Below are positions 27,900 through 37,688 of a stretch of 64,000 nucleotides of DNA, one piece after another. The position numbers and the translations under genes were made by a program. The DNA is taken from contig JAOUGX010000012.1 of assembly GCA_029865385.1 (NCBI GenBank), positions 1-64,000 of the forward strand, read 5' to 3'. The notes under the pieces were generated by a model. That model was not told the DNA's origin. It searched no databases and saw only the letters and a list, made by a program, of their open reading frames with translations. The first letter of the stretch is position 1; every line of letters starts with the position of its first letter. The stretch comes from Gammaproteobacteria bacterium. Lineage in GTDB: Bacteria; Pseudomonadota; Gammaproteobacteria; Steroidobacterales; Woeseiaceae.

Positions 27900-28673
27900 A
27901 TGTCGAGATCGATTGCAATCTGCGTGTCGTTGGCGTCGTTGCTGCTGGTTGCCTGCGCACCCGGCAGGACGCCGCCTGGGGAAGATCAGGAATCCCGGCC
28001 GGACGCATCGATCGGGAACCTGACGCCCCATCCCGTCCCGGAGAACCCGTCTCCAGCCGATTTCGCAGCAGCCACAGAACCGACGTTTTCTCCGACCAGC
28101 GTTTTCGATTGCGGGGATACGGCGGGCGGGGCATTCAGTTTCGTCATCAAGGCAGGACCGGGCGAGATTGCCATCTGGTTGCCGCCACGATTCGGCCGGC
28201 CCTATCTGGTACTGGGGCAGTCGGCGTCAGCAAGCGGCGCGAAATTCGAAGGCGACGGGATCACGGTTTGGACTCACGGCGATGAGGCGCTGCTCAAGGT
28301 GGACAATCAACGATTCCAGGGTTGCAGGAAAAATCGCGCCAGGTCGATCTGGGAGCACGCGAAACTCAGCGGAGTCGATTTCCGCGCCGCGGGCAACGAA
28401 CCGGGCTGGTACCTGGAGATTCGCAACAGCGACAGTCTGAAATTCGTTTACGAGTATGGCCAGAACGAACTGCTGGCGCCGGCGCCGGCCCCGATAGAGG
28501 ATCCCGCGTCGCGTCAGGTTACGTACGCGGTGCAGAACGATGCGTACTCGTTAATCGTCCGGATTATCGGAGCGCCGTGTATCGATTCGATGAGCGGTGA
28601 TCAATTCGAATCCCATGTCGTCGTCGACCTCGACGGCAAGACCTACCAGGGTTGCGGCCGCGCGCTGCACTAG
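27900..28673 (+). CDS. Lipoprotein with MliC lysozyme-inhibitor domain and COG3650-like domain
   Basis: From the ATG at 27900, 257 aa with lipobox LVAC. Residues about 60-135 match the MliC family of membrane-bound inhibitors of c-type lysozyme: VFDCGDTAGGAFSFVI, LVLGQSASASGAKFEGDGITVWTHGDEALLKVDNQRFQGC, with the paired cysteines. After that comes VDFRAAGNEPGWYLEI and a C-terminal CIDSMSGDQF... DLDGKTYQGCG, the pattern of the COG3650 envelope domain often fused to MliC. It would sit in the periplasm or on the outer membrane and block host- or predator-type lysozyme. It stands alone with a divergent neighbour. Confidence 0.85.
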   Translation: MSRSIAICVSLASLLLVACAPGRTPPGEDQESRPDASIGNLTPHPVPENPSPADFAAATEPTFSPTSVFDCGDTAGGAFSFVIKAGPGEIAIWLPPRFGRPYLVLGQSASASGAKFEGDGITVWTHGDEALLKVDNQRFQGCRKNRARSIWEHAKLSGVDFRAAGNEPGWYLEIRNSDSLKFVYEYGQNELLAPAPAPIEDPASRQVTYAVQNDAYSLIVRIIGAPCIDSMSGDQFESHVVVDLDGKTYQGCGRALH

Positions 28674-28702
28674 CGCCGTGCACAAAAGGCTGCGGATTCG
28701 CT

Positions 28703-29350
28703 TTATCTTTTGATCAGCTTGTCGCTCGACATCGCACGCACGATCGCTTTTGCTTCATCAACGAACACAGAGTAATCACCGAACCTGTCAAGACCCTCGG
28801 TAACCTGCCGTTCGGAAGCGATCGCCCAGACCTTCTCCTGGCTGTCGGCAGAGAACAGGTCTGTCTCCAACGCCACGTCGTGCCGGTGTTGTATGATCGC
28901 CGGCTCGACGTACTCGGTTAATTCGACGCTGAAAACATCGTAATAATAAGTTGGCCGGATGTTGTACGTTGCCTGCGGCCGCATGTCCGTAGACTTGCTG
29001 CTTGTATCAAAACTGATTATTTGAGTGACGAGAACCGCATCCGCGTTGGTCCTTTCCACCAGTTCCAGCAATGTCTTCCGATTGACCGGCGTGCGTGAAT
29101 CCGCCAGCGAAGTCATCGCAACGGCCTTGATGCCACGATCTTCAAGTTGTTTGACGATCTCCTGCTCGAGGTACCTGCGATTATCGAAAGACTTGAAAAG
29201 CGAAAGAACCAGAATATTTCCGTATGGAGCGCCTGCAGATTCTGACAGCGGCGTCAGCCGCGTGATCTTTGGTCCTGAGGCGCAGGCTCCGAGAATGATG
29301 GCGAACATCGCCAGCGTGCTTATGCGCTGCAATAGTTTATTGATTGTCAC
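28703..29350 (-). CDS. Lipoprotein with TolB-N/GNA1162-like fold
   Basis: A 215-aa lipoprotein starting at a GTG at 29350 (MTINKLLQRISTLAMFAIILGAC, lipobox ILGAC). The mature region reads as an alpha/beta domain: YGNILVLSLFKSFDNRRYLEQEIVKQLEDRGIKAVAMTSL, then LVERTNADAVLVTQII, and KVWAIASERQVTE. This is the style of the GNA1162/DUF799 or TolB-N-like lipoproteins that act in envelope assembly. I am confident of a lipoprotein but not of the subfamily. It is convergent with the MliC gene, 29 bases apart. Confidence 0.7.
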   Translation of the reverse strand: MTINKLLQRISTLAMFAIILGACASGPKITRLTPLSESAGAPYGNILVLSLFKSFDNRRYLEQEIVKQLEDRGIKAVAMTSLADSRTPVNRKTLLELVERTNADAVLVTQIISFDTSSKSTDMRPQATYNIRPTYYYDVFSVELTEYVEPAIIQHRHDVALETDLFSADSQEKVWAIASERQVTEGLDRFGDYSVFVDEAKAIVRAMSSDKLIKR

Positions 29351-29654
29351 GGCAAAACCCTGGGGTCAGGTAGATTCCGACGCACAGGGTCGCACGTCGT
29401 CCGGTAAAAAAGAAGGGGACGCCGCCGCAGCGTCTGCATGCGGGCATCCGGGACGCTCATGGGGCGTCCGTCGTGCAACCCAGTGCTCCTGACAGCGCAC
29501 GACGGCCATATCGACTCGCCTGCGCCGGGGTGATACTCGACCGTGTATGCCAGCACGTACCATCGCATCGCGACAGGAAACCTGCTCGCAACCGCAGTCC
29601 GCCCGGTGTTGCTACAATCCGGTCAGCGTATCAACCAACGAATGATATCTCTTC
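29351..29654. other. Divergent intergenic region
   Basis: 304 bases between the 28703 lipoprotein and the MscK-like gene. A TACAAT at 29613-29618 is a possible -10 box for the latter, though no good -35 lies at the right distance. Nothing else is seen. Confidence 0.35.
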
Positions 29655-32600
29655 GTGAATCCACCAATACTGCTGCGGGTGGGCGCAGCATCCAGGCTTG
29701 CCAGTTTTCTGCTGGCGGCCCTGTTGTCGACATCGCCGCCCACCGGCGCGCAGGAGTTGCCGATTTCCGGCGATCTGCCGGTCGCCAGCGTTACGGTCGA
29801 ACAGCTGGAGGCAGCGATTGAGGACGTCACGTTGCGCGAGAACCTCGATGACGGGATGCGGGCAAAGTCATCGAGCAGTTGCGCGATGCCCAGGTGCAGG
29901 TGCAAGACAGGATCGCTGCTGAAGCCGCAGCCAGGAGTTTCGCAGCGGCATTGGATACGGCACCGGCCGAGACCCGGGCGCTGCGCGAATCCGTCGATGC
30001 AGAGATGCCGGCAGCACCCACCGCCGAATCGCTGGGCATCGATGGCAGCACGACGCTGGCCGATCTGGAACAGAGGCTTGACAGTGAGCTCGCAAAGCGC
30101 ACGGTGAACGAATCCCGACTGGCCGAACTCGCGACGCAGATAGAAATACAGGAAGGCCGCCCCACTGTAGCGCGCGAGCAGATCGACCAGCTGCGACGCA
30201 GCCGGGAAAAGCTATCGGCGGCCGTCGACGCAGCGCCGGTGCTCGGGGAACCGCAGATCCTGATCGATGCGCGCAGGCTCGTCGCCGCCATCAGGAGCCG
30301 TACGCAGGACGCCGAAATCAACAAGCTCGAACAGGAATTGCTGAGCCATGGCGTCCGCCTCGATTTGCTGAGAGCCCGCCGCGACATGGAAGAACATTCG
30401 CATGTCGAAGTGGAAATACGCGTCGAGTTGTTGCGAGGCATCGTCAATGACAGGCGGCAGATGTCGGCGATGCTCGCGCAGCAAGCGGCAGCAGAGGCTG
30501 AACTGGCGGCGTCTGACAAGCCTGCCGTCGTCCGGGAACTGGCTGTGGGAAATGCGGGCCTGACGCGGGAAATGGCATCGATCGCGATCGACATCCAGCA
30601 AACGACCGCGCAACTCGATCAGGCGCGGACGGAAACGGACGTTATCGAAGGACGGTTCACGCGGGCACAGCACCCTCTCGAAGTCGCCGGTCTCAGCCGG
30701 GCGATCGGTCAGCTACTCGTCGAAGAGCGCAGGAACCTGCCTCGCGTCTCGCAGTATCGCGCGCAGGTGCGTGCGCGAAGCCGCACGTTGGCCGATGCTG
30801 GTCTTGCGCAATTGCATATCGATGAGCAACGGCGCGAACTTGCATCTCCGGATGCGAAAGTGCGGAAAGTGATGGCGGAAGTGGCGGCCACGGTCACTGG
30901 TGAGCAGGAACTCGCCGATATTCAGAGTGAACTGAGGCGCTTGTTGACGGATCGCCGCGACTTGCTGATCAGTGCCGAGAAGACTTTTGGTGACTATCTG
31001 CAGCTGCTCGGCGACCTGGATATGGCCCAGCGTCGACTGCTGGAGTCAGCAGATCAATACAAGGAGTTCCTCGACCAGAACCTGTTATGGACTCCTAGCG
31101 CACCGGTCGCATTCACGGGTGTGTGGCAGGACTCTGTGCCGGCGGTCGCGAGAGCGGTCTCGCTTGAGTCGTGGCTGACTACGACTGCCACGCTTTATGA
31201 TGCCCTTCGCGAGAATATGACTCAGGCCGTGGCATGCCTTGTCGTGTTGGTCTCGCTGCTGCTGGTCCGCCGTCCACTCGGGCAACGCTATAAGACGGCG
31301 AGCGCCCTGGTCGGTCGCCCGTCCACTGACAGAATCAGCCTGACCCTCGCGGCTCTCGCCATTGCCGCCACGCGTGCCCTGCCGCTGCCGCTGCTGTTCG
31401 GGGCGATCTCCTGGTTTCTTCGTGACGCGATCCAGCCAACCGTATTTTCGCTCGCGGTCGCGTCTGGTCTCGGGGTCCTGGCGCCGTTCCTTTATAACGT
31501 GCTGCTGTTCCGGGTGCTCGCCGCCACGGACGGTGTGCTGCAGGTCCATTTCGGCTGGCCGAAAGAGGGTCTGGCAGTCATTCGCCGGCAGCTCGATCGC
31601 CTTTCGGCGATCGCCGCCCCGCTGGTATTTGCGACCGTCTTCTTTTACGCGTCCGAGTTTGCTTCAGACCGAGCGACGATGGGGCGGATGGCCTTCGTCG
31701 CCCTGATGGCCGTACTCGTGATGACGTTTCACCCGCTGGCCCATCCCGAATCCGGCGTCGTGGCGACCTATTATCATCGGCGGGCGGGGACGTAGGTTAT
31801 CAAGCTCCGCTGGGTCTGGTACGCGCTGGCGGTTGGCGGGCCGCTGCTGCTGGGCCTGATCTCCTTTCTCGGCTATCTGCACACATCACTGGTCCTGACG
31901 GATCTGCTGGTGGATACGGTGTGGCTCGCGCTCGGGCTGATCGTCGTCGATCTCGTCGTGTTGCGATGGCTCGCGCTGACGCGTCGCAAGCTCGCGCGGC
32001 AAATCGAACTCGGCGAGCGCGAGGCGCGGAGAGCGCAGAGAGAAAAGGACTCGAACCTCGCTGCTGAGGGCGAGGCGCCCGTTGTGATCTCGAAGCCGCT
32101 GGACCTGGATGCCGTCGGTCAGCAGACAAGGAAGCTGCTTCGTTCGGGTCTGTTTTTCGTCGCGGCGCTTGTCGCATGGGGCATCTGGGCCAGGGTGCTG
32201 TCGGCATTCACGCGCCTCGACAATGTATCGCTGTGGTCGCAAACCGTGATCGTGAATGGCGCGGAAATCATCGCGCCGGTGACCCTTGCCGATCTGCTGC
32301 TGGCCGTGCTGGTTTTGGCCGTAACGATGGTCGCGTCCAAGAACCTGCCCGGATTGCTGGAGATCGCGATTCTGCAGCGACTGAAACTGCAGCCCGGGAG
32401 TCGTTACGCTGCCATAACCCTCGTGCGCTATTTCGTCGTCACGGTCGGCGTTTTCTCGGTACTCAATATCATCGGCTGGAACTGGTCGCAGATTCAGTGG
32501 CTCGTCGCGGCGCTGAGTGTGGGCCTCGGCTTCGGCCTGCAGGAGATCGTGGCAAACTTCGTTTCGGGCCTGGTCATTCTTTTCGAACGGCCGGTGCGGA

Positions 32601-33104
32601 TGGGCGATACAGTTACGGTGGGTGAGTTGACGGGCACGGTGTCCAGGGTCCGCATCCGCGCCACGACCATTACCGACTGGGATCGAAAGGAAATCATCGT
32701 GCCGAACAAGTCGTTCATTACCGAGCAGGTGGTTAACTGGACCCTGTCCGACCCGATCACGCGTGTCGTGATTCCCGTTGGCATTTCTTACGGTTCGGAT
32801 GTAGAGCTCGCCCACAAGGTCGTGCAGGATACGCTGGTATCGCAGCCCCTGGTCCTCGACGAGCCGCCGCCGAAAGTGTATTTCATCGGCTTCGGCGAGA
32901 GCTCGCTCGATTTCAAGCTGTATGTTTTCTCACGGCAGCTGGCGGATCGCCTGCCCCTGATACACGCGGTGCACGAGTCCGTGCTCAAGGCGCTGCGGGA
33001 ACGGGATCGAGATCCCGTTCCCGCAGCGCGATCTTCACATACGCTCGACCGTCGATGGCAACCCGCCGCAGACAGGGCGCAGTGACAATAGCTCCGCTTC
33101 ATAA
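29655..33104 (+). pseudogene. MscK/KefA-type mechanosensitive channel gene with three lesions
   Basis: The reading frames together encode an MscK-like protein of about 1150 aa: signal peptide, long periplasmic coiled-coil domain, many membrane helices, then the MscS core. The core is well preserved (AALSVGLGFGLQEIVANFVSGLVILFERPVRMGDTVTVG). Lesion 1: a frame change near 29850-29857, where frame one (ENLDD) must pass to the frame encoding RDAGKVIEQLRDAQ. Lesion 2: in-frame TAG at 31793-31795, probably a TGG Trp codon, after which VIKLRWVWYALAVGG continues in the same frame. Lesion 3: a frame change near 33002, after which GIEIPFPQRDLHIRS, the expected C-terminus, is read up to a TAA at 33102. 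Either a decaying gene or sequencing errors; three independent lesions favour decay. Confidence 0.85.
32990..33029. repeat. Perfect 19-bp inverted repeat at the MscK-like frameshift
   Basis: GCGCTGCGGGAACGGGATC (32990-33008) is exactly complementary to GATCCCGTTCCCGCAGCGC (33011-33029), separated by GA. The second arm encodes the conserved IPFPQR of MscK C-termini in one frame, while the first arm carries the frame change at about 33002. The repeat therefore overlaps coding DNA rather than a terminator. Confidence 0.95.
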
Positions 33105-33273
33105 TGACAGATAGCAGCGCCCATGATACTTGAGATTCCGCCTGCTGATCAGCTGATTGAGTCAATTGCAACGACCGACAACCCGATTCGGGAAAGAATC
33201 GCTGCGCTTGCTTTGTCCTTTCTTCGCACAGGACGGGCACGATCCTAACCAACCAAGAAACGAAGGAATCTTC

Positions 33274-34311
33274 ATGACTATCCGAAACCTGCGATCCGGC
33301 GCAATCACCCTGCTGCTCTGTGGGCTGCTGGTCCTGCCGGCTTATGCGGCAAAAACCGATGTTGTCGTACTGGTCAATGGCAATGCTGTTACCGGGGAAA
33401 TCAAATCGCTCGATTTCGGTTCATTGCGATACGGCACGGATTCAATGGGGACCGTAAACGTCGACTGGCAGGATATTGTCAGCATAACCAGTGATCAGCA
33501 TCTGCAGGTCGAGCTGACGGACGGTAGCCGCTATTTCGGCACCTTGCTGACGCCTGATGAACGATTCCGTATTCGAATTCAAACGGCGACTGACGAGGTC
33601 ACGTTCTCAACCGATGAAATTGTTCGCATCACGCCCATCGAGACATCCAGTCGTTTCGTCGAGCGGCTGGATGGCAGTTTCAGCCTGGGCCTTCAGTCGC
33701 AGAAGTCCAGCGGCGTAATCACATCCAATCTTTCGACGGATGTCGCTTATCGCACGCGCCAGTACCTGGTCGGTTTGCGACTCAATTCCACCATTACCGA
33801 TCAGCGCAATGAGGAAACCAAAGCCCGGCAGAGCGTTGAAACGAATTATCAGCGCTTTCGAAAAAATCGCTGGTTTACGGACTGGTTTACAAGCTGGGAG
33901 AAGAACGATGAGCTGGGAATCAGCTCACGCGTTTCGCTCGGCGGGGCGCTCGGCCGCTATATTGTGCAGAGCAACAAGAATGAATTGTCGGTCACAGCCG
34001 GCGCGCAGGGGGCGCGGGAGAATTTCATCGGCGGGGATGAAAGCGTGACGAACGCGGAAGGCAGAATCGAGGTCCGGTATCGCCGTCGCAATCTGGCACC
34101 GGACACGTCGATCACGTTTACGTCGAAAATATTTCCGCTGATCGAAGACCTGCGCCAATACCGTGCCGAAACTGACCTGATTCTCAGGCGCGAATTTATT
34201 TCAGATCTGTTCTTCGATATCAATTTGGGATATTCCTACAATAGCAACCCGCCCACTGACGCGGCGAAAAGCGACTATGCGCTTACGACGTCGCTGGGCT
34301 ACTCGTTTTAG
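33274..34311 (+). CDS. DUF481 outer-membrane beta-barrel protein
   Basis: A 345-aa protein from the ATG at 33274, with GAAGGA as ribosome site and a signal peptide (LPAYAAKTD). The N-terminal domain has the repeat VLVNGNAVTGEIKSLDFGSLRYGTDSMGTVNVDWQDIVSI then LTDGSRYFGTL, an Sm-like or SH3-like strand pattern found before DUF481 barrels. The C-terminal ~220 residues are barrel-like with a BAM-type end (TTSLGYSF). Two related copies lie at 61198-62268 (intact) and 45534-46647 (broken). Function of DUF481 (YdiY-like) barrels is unknown. Confidence 0.85.
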   Translation: MTIRNLRSGAITLLLCGLLVLPAYAAKTDVVVLVNGNAVTGEIKSLDFGSLRYGTDSMGTVNVDWQDIVSITSDQHLQVELTDGSRYFGTLLTPDERFRIRIQTATDEVTFSTDEIVRITPIETSSRFVERLDGSFSLGLQSQKSSGVITSNLSTDVAYRTRQYLVGLRLNSTITDQRNEETKARQSVETNYQRFRKNRWFTDWFTSWEKNDELGISSRVSLGGALGRYIVQSNKNELSVTAGAQGARENFIGGDESVTNAEGRIEVRYRRRNLAPDTSITFTSKIFPLIEDLRQYRAETDLILRREFISDLFFDINLGYSYNSNPPTDAAKSDYALTTSLGYSF

Positions 34312-34335
34312 CTGAACCGAGCGAGACGCTTGAAC

Positions 34336-34385
34336 GGAAAAAGGTGTCCGGAAAAAGGTGTCGGATTTGTTCGGGAAAAGGTGTC
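34336..34385 (+). repeat. Three direct repeats of a GGAAAAAGGTGTC-type 13-mer
   Basis: GGAAAAAGGTGTC occurs at 34336-34348 and 34350-34362, and the variant GGGAAAAGGTGTC at 34373-34385, then AGATTTTTTT. The repeats lie between the DUF481 gene and the MipA/OmpV gene. They may be iterated protein-binding sites or a dispersed short repeat; they do not look coding. Confidence 0.7.
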
Positions 34386-34491
34386 AGATTTTTTTGCCGG
34401 ATTTGTTTTCCGCCGGCCTTTCCGGTTCTGCATCGGCGGGCTCTTTGATATCATTCCGTGCGCGGCCAGGAATAAGGCAAATTAACCGGCA

Positions 34492-35904
34492 ATGAACTCC
34501 CTCAGGAATATCGCGGCCGCGGCAGGTCGGCTCGCAGCCGTTTCGATCTTGACGATGGGTGCTACGGTCCGTGGCCAGGAGGTGGCGGAGATTCCGTTCA
34601 CGCATGCACCCGAGGGTACCGCGGCACTGGGAGGCGGCCTGCGGTTCGGCCAGAGCCCGTATCGGGCGAGCGATAACTCGGAACTGAGGACCACGGACCT
34701 GATTCCGCTGTATCTTTACGAAGGCAAGTACTTCTTCGTTCACGGGACGGCTGGCGGCATCCACGTCATCAAAAGGGATGCATTCAGGTTCGATCTGTAC
34801 ACCCGTTACCGGTTTCAGAAGCTCGATCCGGCGAGCAATGCCTATTATGCGGGCCTGGAAAAACGCGAGCAGTCGCTCGATACGGGTCTGCAGATGAGCC
34901 TGAACCAGAAGTGGGGAGGGCTCAAACTGACCTGGCTCGCCGGCGCCCTGAACAGGCATAACGGCCAGGAAGTCGAGCTCGCCTATCGATATCGCTACGA
35001 TGCCGGCCCATGGTCGATATCGCCGTACATTTCCTGGAGCTGGCAGAACGACAATCTCACAAATTACTATTTCGGGGTGAGCGAGGCAGAAGCCCGGCCT
35101 GATCGACCTGCCTTTGTGCCGGGCGAATCCGAGTGGGTGTCCGTCGGTCTGAATACATCCTGGCATGCAACAGATCGCATCGTATTCTTTGCGAATTTCG
35201 GTTTTTCCGGCACCGATTCGGAAGTAGTCAACAGCCCGCTTGTCGACAAACCTCGATTCTCGACCGCATTCGTCGGCGGGACCTATATTTTCGGTAATGC
35301 CCGACGACCCGATTACATCATGGACAAGGAGAGGGTCGGTGAATGGTCGTGGCGGGTGAATTACGGTTACCAGGCGGAAGGCAACATCGTAAGCGAGATC
35401 GATCAGGGCGATTTCAGCAAAAGCACCGTCGCCGACGCTAACCTGGGAGGGCTGACGTTCGGGAAATTATTGACGGCCGGGCCCAGGATCGATTTCGTCG
35501 GCAAACTGGCGCTGTTCCGGCATTTCGAAGCAGACGAAGGCAACGGCAATTTCTATAGTTATGCCGCCTACATCATGGCGCGGGGCAAGGGCCATTCGCC
35601 ATGGAGTAAGGAGGAACTGTTTCGCTGGGGCTTTGGTTTCGGCATGTCCTACGCCGAGACCGTCCCGATTGCCGAGCAACGCAAGCAGGCTGCGAAAGGC
35701 AACAACACATCGCGCTTCCTGAACTACCTGGAAATGACGCTCGACTTTCCACTCAAGCGAGTGTCAAAGGCGAACTGGCTGCAACGATGCTATGCCGGAC
35801 TCACACTCGTGCACCGCTCGGGCATCTTCGGCACGTCTGACCTGCTTGGCGATGTGTCCGGTGGCGCAGACTGGATTACAGCGCACCTGGAATGCACCCA
35901 ATGA
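34492..35904 (+). CDS. MipA/OmpV outer-membrane protein with C-terminal extension
   Basis: 470 aa with signal peptide (TVRGQ). Residues about 40-275 are MipA/OmpV-like: LGGGLRFGQSPYRASDN, NQKWGGLKLTWLAG, NDNLTNYYFGVSEAEARPDRPAFVPGESEWVSVGLNTSW and NSPLVDKPRFSTAFVGGTYIF. The last ~190 residues (EWSWRVNYGYQAEGNIVSEIDQGDF to WITAHLECTQ) form another barrel-like region; YAGLTLVHRSGIFG is reminiscent of PagL-type deacylase barrels but I cannot confirm a catalytic dyad. So, like 15603, this may be a two-barrel protein. Its stop codon overlaps the start of the SYLF gene (ATGA). Confidence 0.82.
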   Translation: MNSLRNIAAAAGRLAAVSILTMGATVRGQEVAEIPFTHAPEGTAALGGGLRFGQSPYRASDNSELRTTDLIPLYLYEGKYFFVHGTAGGIHVIKRDAFRFDLYTRYRFQKLDPASNAYYAGLEKREQSLDTGLQMSLNQKWGGLKLTWLAGALNRHNGQEVELAYRYRYDAGPWSISPYISWSWQNDNLTNYYFGVSEAEARPDRPAFVPGESEWVSVGLNTSWHATDRIVFFANFGFSGTDSEVVNSPLVDKPRFSTAFVGGTYIFGNARRPDYIMDKERVGEWSWRVNYGYQAEGNIVSEIDQGDFSKSTVADANLGGLTFGKLLTAGPRIDFVGKLALFRHFEADEGNGNFYSYAAYIMARGKGHSPWSKEELFRWGFGFGMSYAETVPIAEQRKQAAKGNNTSRFLNYLEMTLDFPLKRVSKANWLQRCYAGLTLVHRSGIFGTSDLLGDVSGGADWITAHLECTQ

Positions 35905-36467
35905 GCGCTGATGCGATGATACGCCGATTGATCGGTATCGTTGCGCCGCTTGTTTGCCTGTCGATGGCATCGATCGCGTCCGCGGAATGGCAGGCGAATC
36001 AGAACGACAAGGCGCAGGTCGCGGCGCAGGATGCTATTGCGCGGATAAAAGACAGAATTCCGAGAAGCGCGGGGTACTTCGAGCAGGCCTACGCCTACGC
36101 AATTCTCCCATCTGTAACGCGCGCTGCGATCGGCTTCGGCGGTGCCTACGGCAAGGGGCTGGTGGTCGAGGGCGATGAGCTGATCGGAACGACCGGGTTC
36201 TGGCAATTTACTTCGGGCATTCAGGCGGGCGCGAAGAACTTCAGCATGATCTTGTTTTTCAAAGACAAGGCAGCACTGGAAAATTTCAAGATGCGCAAGA
36301 CGCAATTCTTGGGCCAGGCCGGGCTCACCTTCGCGACTGTCGGTGCCGCCGGCACGCCGGCTTACAACGAGGGAGTCGCGATCATTACGGTCACTCGACT
36401 GGGTTTGATGGGGGAATTCTCCGTATCCGGGGCGAAATTTGACTACAAACCGCTGCACCAGGAGTAG
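35901..36467 (+). CDS. SYLF-domain lipid-binding protein (YSC84 type)
   Basis: 188 aa from the ATG at 35901, which overlaps the upstream stop by 4 bases. A signal peptide (SIASAEW) is followed by a SYLF domain: AYAYAILPSVTRAAIGFGGAYGKGLVVEGDELIGTTGFWQFTSGIQAGAKNFSMILFF, ending in GAKFDY. The domain binds phosphoinositides or other lipids in eukaryotes and is of unknown role in bacterial periplasm. Coupling to the MipA/OmpV gene suggests a shared job at the outer membrane. Confidence 0.88.
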   Translation: MSADAMIRRLIGIVAPLVCLSMASIASAEWQANQNDKAQVAAQDAIARIKDRIPRSAGYFEQAYAYAILPSVTRAAIGFGGAYGKGLVVEGDELIGTTGFWQFTSGIQAGAKNFSMILFFKDKAALENFKMRKTQFLGQAGLTFATVGAAGTPAYNEGVAIITVTRLGLMGEFSVSGAKFDYKPLHQE

Positions 36468-36510
36468 TTGCGCGCCGCCTTTCGATCCGAAAGAAACTAC
36501 GGATTGGAGT

Positions 36511-37668
36511 TTACGGGGATCCGACCCCGACGATAACCGGTATTGCAGTGGAATCGTCCAATTCGGGGCGGTCCGTCGGGTTGTCCTTCCTGAATATCAG
36601 CCTGCCGCGCAAGCCCTCTACCGGGTTCGTGAATGACAGAGTTCCCGTGAAGGGCACGAATTCCTTTGTCATCCATTCTCCTTGTGCGCTAAGGAACGAG
36701 CGGGACAACTCATTGCCCTCGGCATCCTCCAGCGCGACCGGAAAGTCACCTTCGAAAAACCAGGTTCCGCGCGCACGGCCCTTGATGATCAGAGGCGATT
36801 CGATGATGGCGCCGGCCAACGGGGTCTCGACCGAAACGAATTCATCGCGACAATTACCCGCCGGATTAACCTCGACCAGTTTGGCTGCAAAAAAGGCTGA
36901 GGAATGGTCTGCGCCGAAGCCGTCGTGCGGCGGGTCCATGAAACTGCCGGCCAAGACCATGAACAGGGGCGCATACGGCGGCCTCCGGCTCATGCTCTTT
37001 TCGTAACTCGCGCGGATATCCGGCAAGGCAGGCGATTGCCCCAGCAACCACGATTCGTCGTCTCTGTCACACGGTGCGAATGTGCGGACTTCGTGGCCGT
37101 ATGTCACCCAACCCGATTGCTCAGTTTCGGATGGAACCGCGATGAGACTTTGACCGTCGAGAATGGCGAAATGCGTCATGTCGATCGTTGGCGCCGTCGC
37201 AAAGGATTCGGCTGGCCCGCGATCCCTGAAATCAATCGCAATCGCGCGGTTCTGGATTCGCAGGAACTGTGGCGTCACTCTGTCGCCGAGGAGCAGGGCG
37301 TTCGTTCCGCGATAGCCGTCCTCGCCACCGAGGGCTGCAGCGAGGTAATAGAAAGTGCCGCTGCCGCCACCCTGGTAAACCAGGATCACGGCCGCATCGG
37401 TCTCCCGGTCGTCGTCAAGCTCACCGTAGGCCGGAGCACCGAATACTTTGAGGGTTATTTTCGCCGCGGAATCCGGCGCGGCGGGCATCTCGAAACGGCC
37501 GTCGCGCAGCGTAAACGGCGAGCCATCGATGCCGTACGTCGTGTTCAGCGGTCCTGCGTCAGCCCGCCCGGGCGCGATCCCGGATTCGGGCGCTTCGTCG
37601 ACACTGCAGGCGGTGACGGCGAGAATGACTGCCGTTGCACGGCATCCGGTACGTACGGCATTCAGCAT
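36511..37668 (-). CDS. Lipoprotein with C-terminal Gmad2 domain
   Basis: A 385-aa protein with lipobox VTAC. The first ~280 residues have no family I recognise (KVFGAPAYGELDDDRETDAAVILVYQGGGSGTFYYLAAAL is a characteristic segment of secreted proteins with this ending). The C-terminus matches the Gmad2 immunoglobulin-like domain: SVETPLAGAIIESPLIIKGRARGTWFFEGDFPVALEDAEGNELSRSFLSAQGEW and then GRLIFRKDNP. It lies 20 bases after the ecotin gene on the same strand, so the two form an operon. Confidence 0.78.
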   Translation of the reverse strand: MLNAVRTGCRATAVILAVTACSVDEAPESGIAPGRADAGPLNTTYGIDGSPFTLRDGRFEMPAAPDSAAKITLKVFGAPAYGELDDDRETDAAVILVYQGGGSGTFYYLAAALGGEDGYRGTNALLLGDRVTPQFLRIQNRAIAIDFRDRGPAESFATAPTIDMTHFAILDGQSLIAVPSETEQSGWVTYGHEVRTFAPCDRDDESWLLGQSPALPDIRASYEKSMSRRPPYAPLFMVLAGSFMDPPHDGFGADHSSAFFAAKLVEVNPAGNCRDEFVSVETPLAGAIIESPLIIKGRARGTWFFEGDFPVALEDAEGNELSRSFLSAQGEWMTKEFVPFTGTLSFTNPVEGLRGRLIFRKDNPTDRPELDDSTAIPVIVGVGSP

Positions 37669-37688
37669 GCGGTGCGAGGCGCGCGTGC

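Noticed and set aside
31796-33085. An independent small MscS-type gene
   Set aside because: Frame 31910-33085 could be read as a separate channel, but the same frame continues before the TAG at 31793 and the N-terminal MscK part is upstream, so I treat it as one interrupted gene.
34312-34491. CRISPR-like repeats
   Set aside because: Three 13-mers at uneven spacing with no spacers of constant length and no cas genes.
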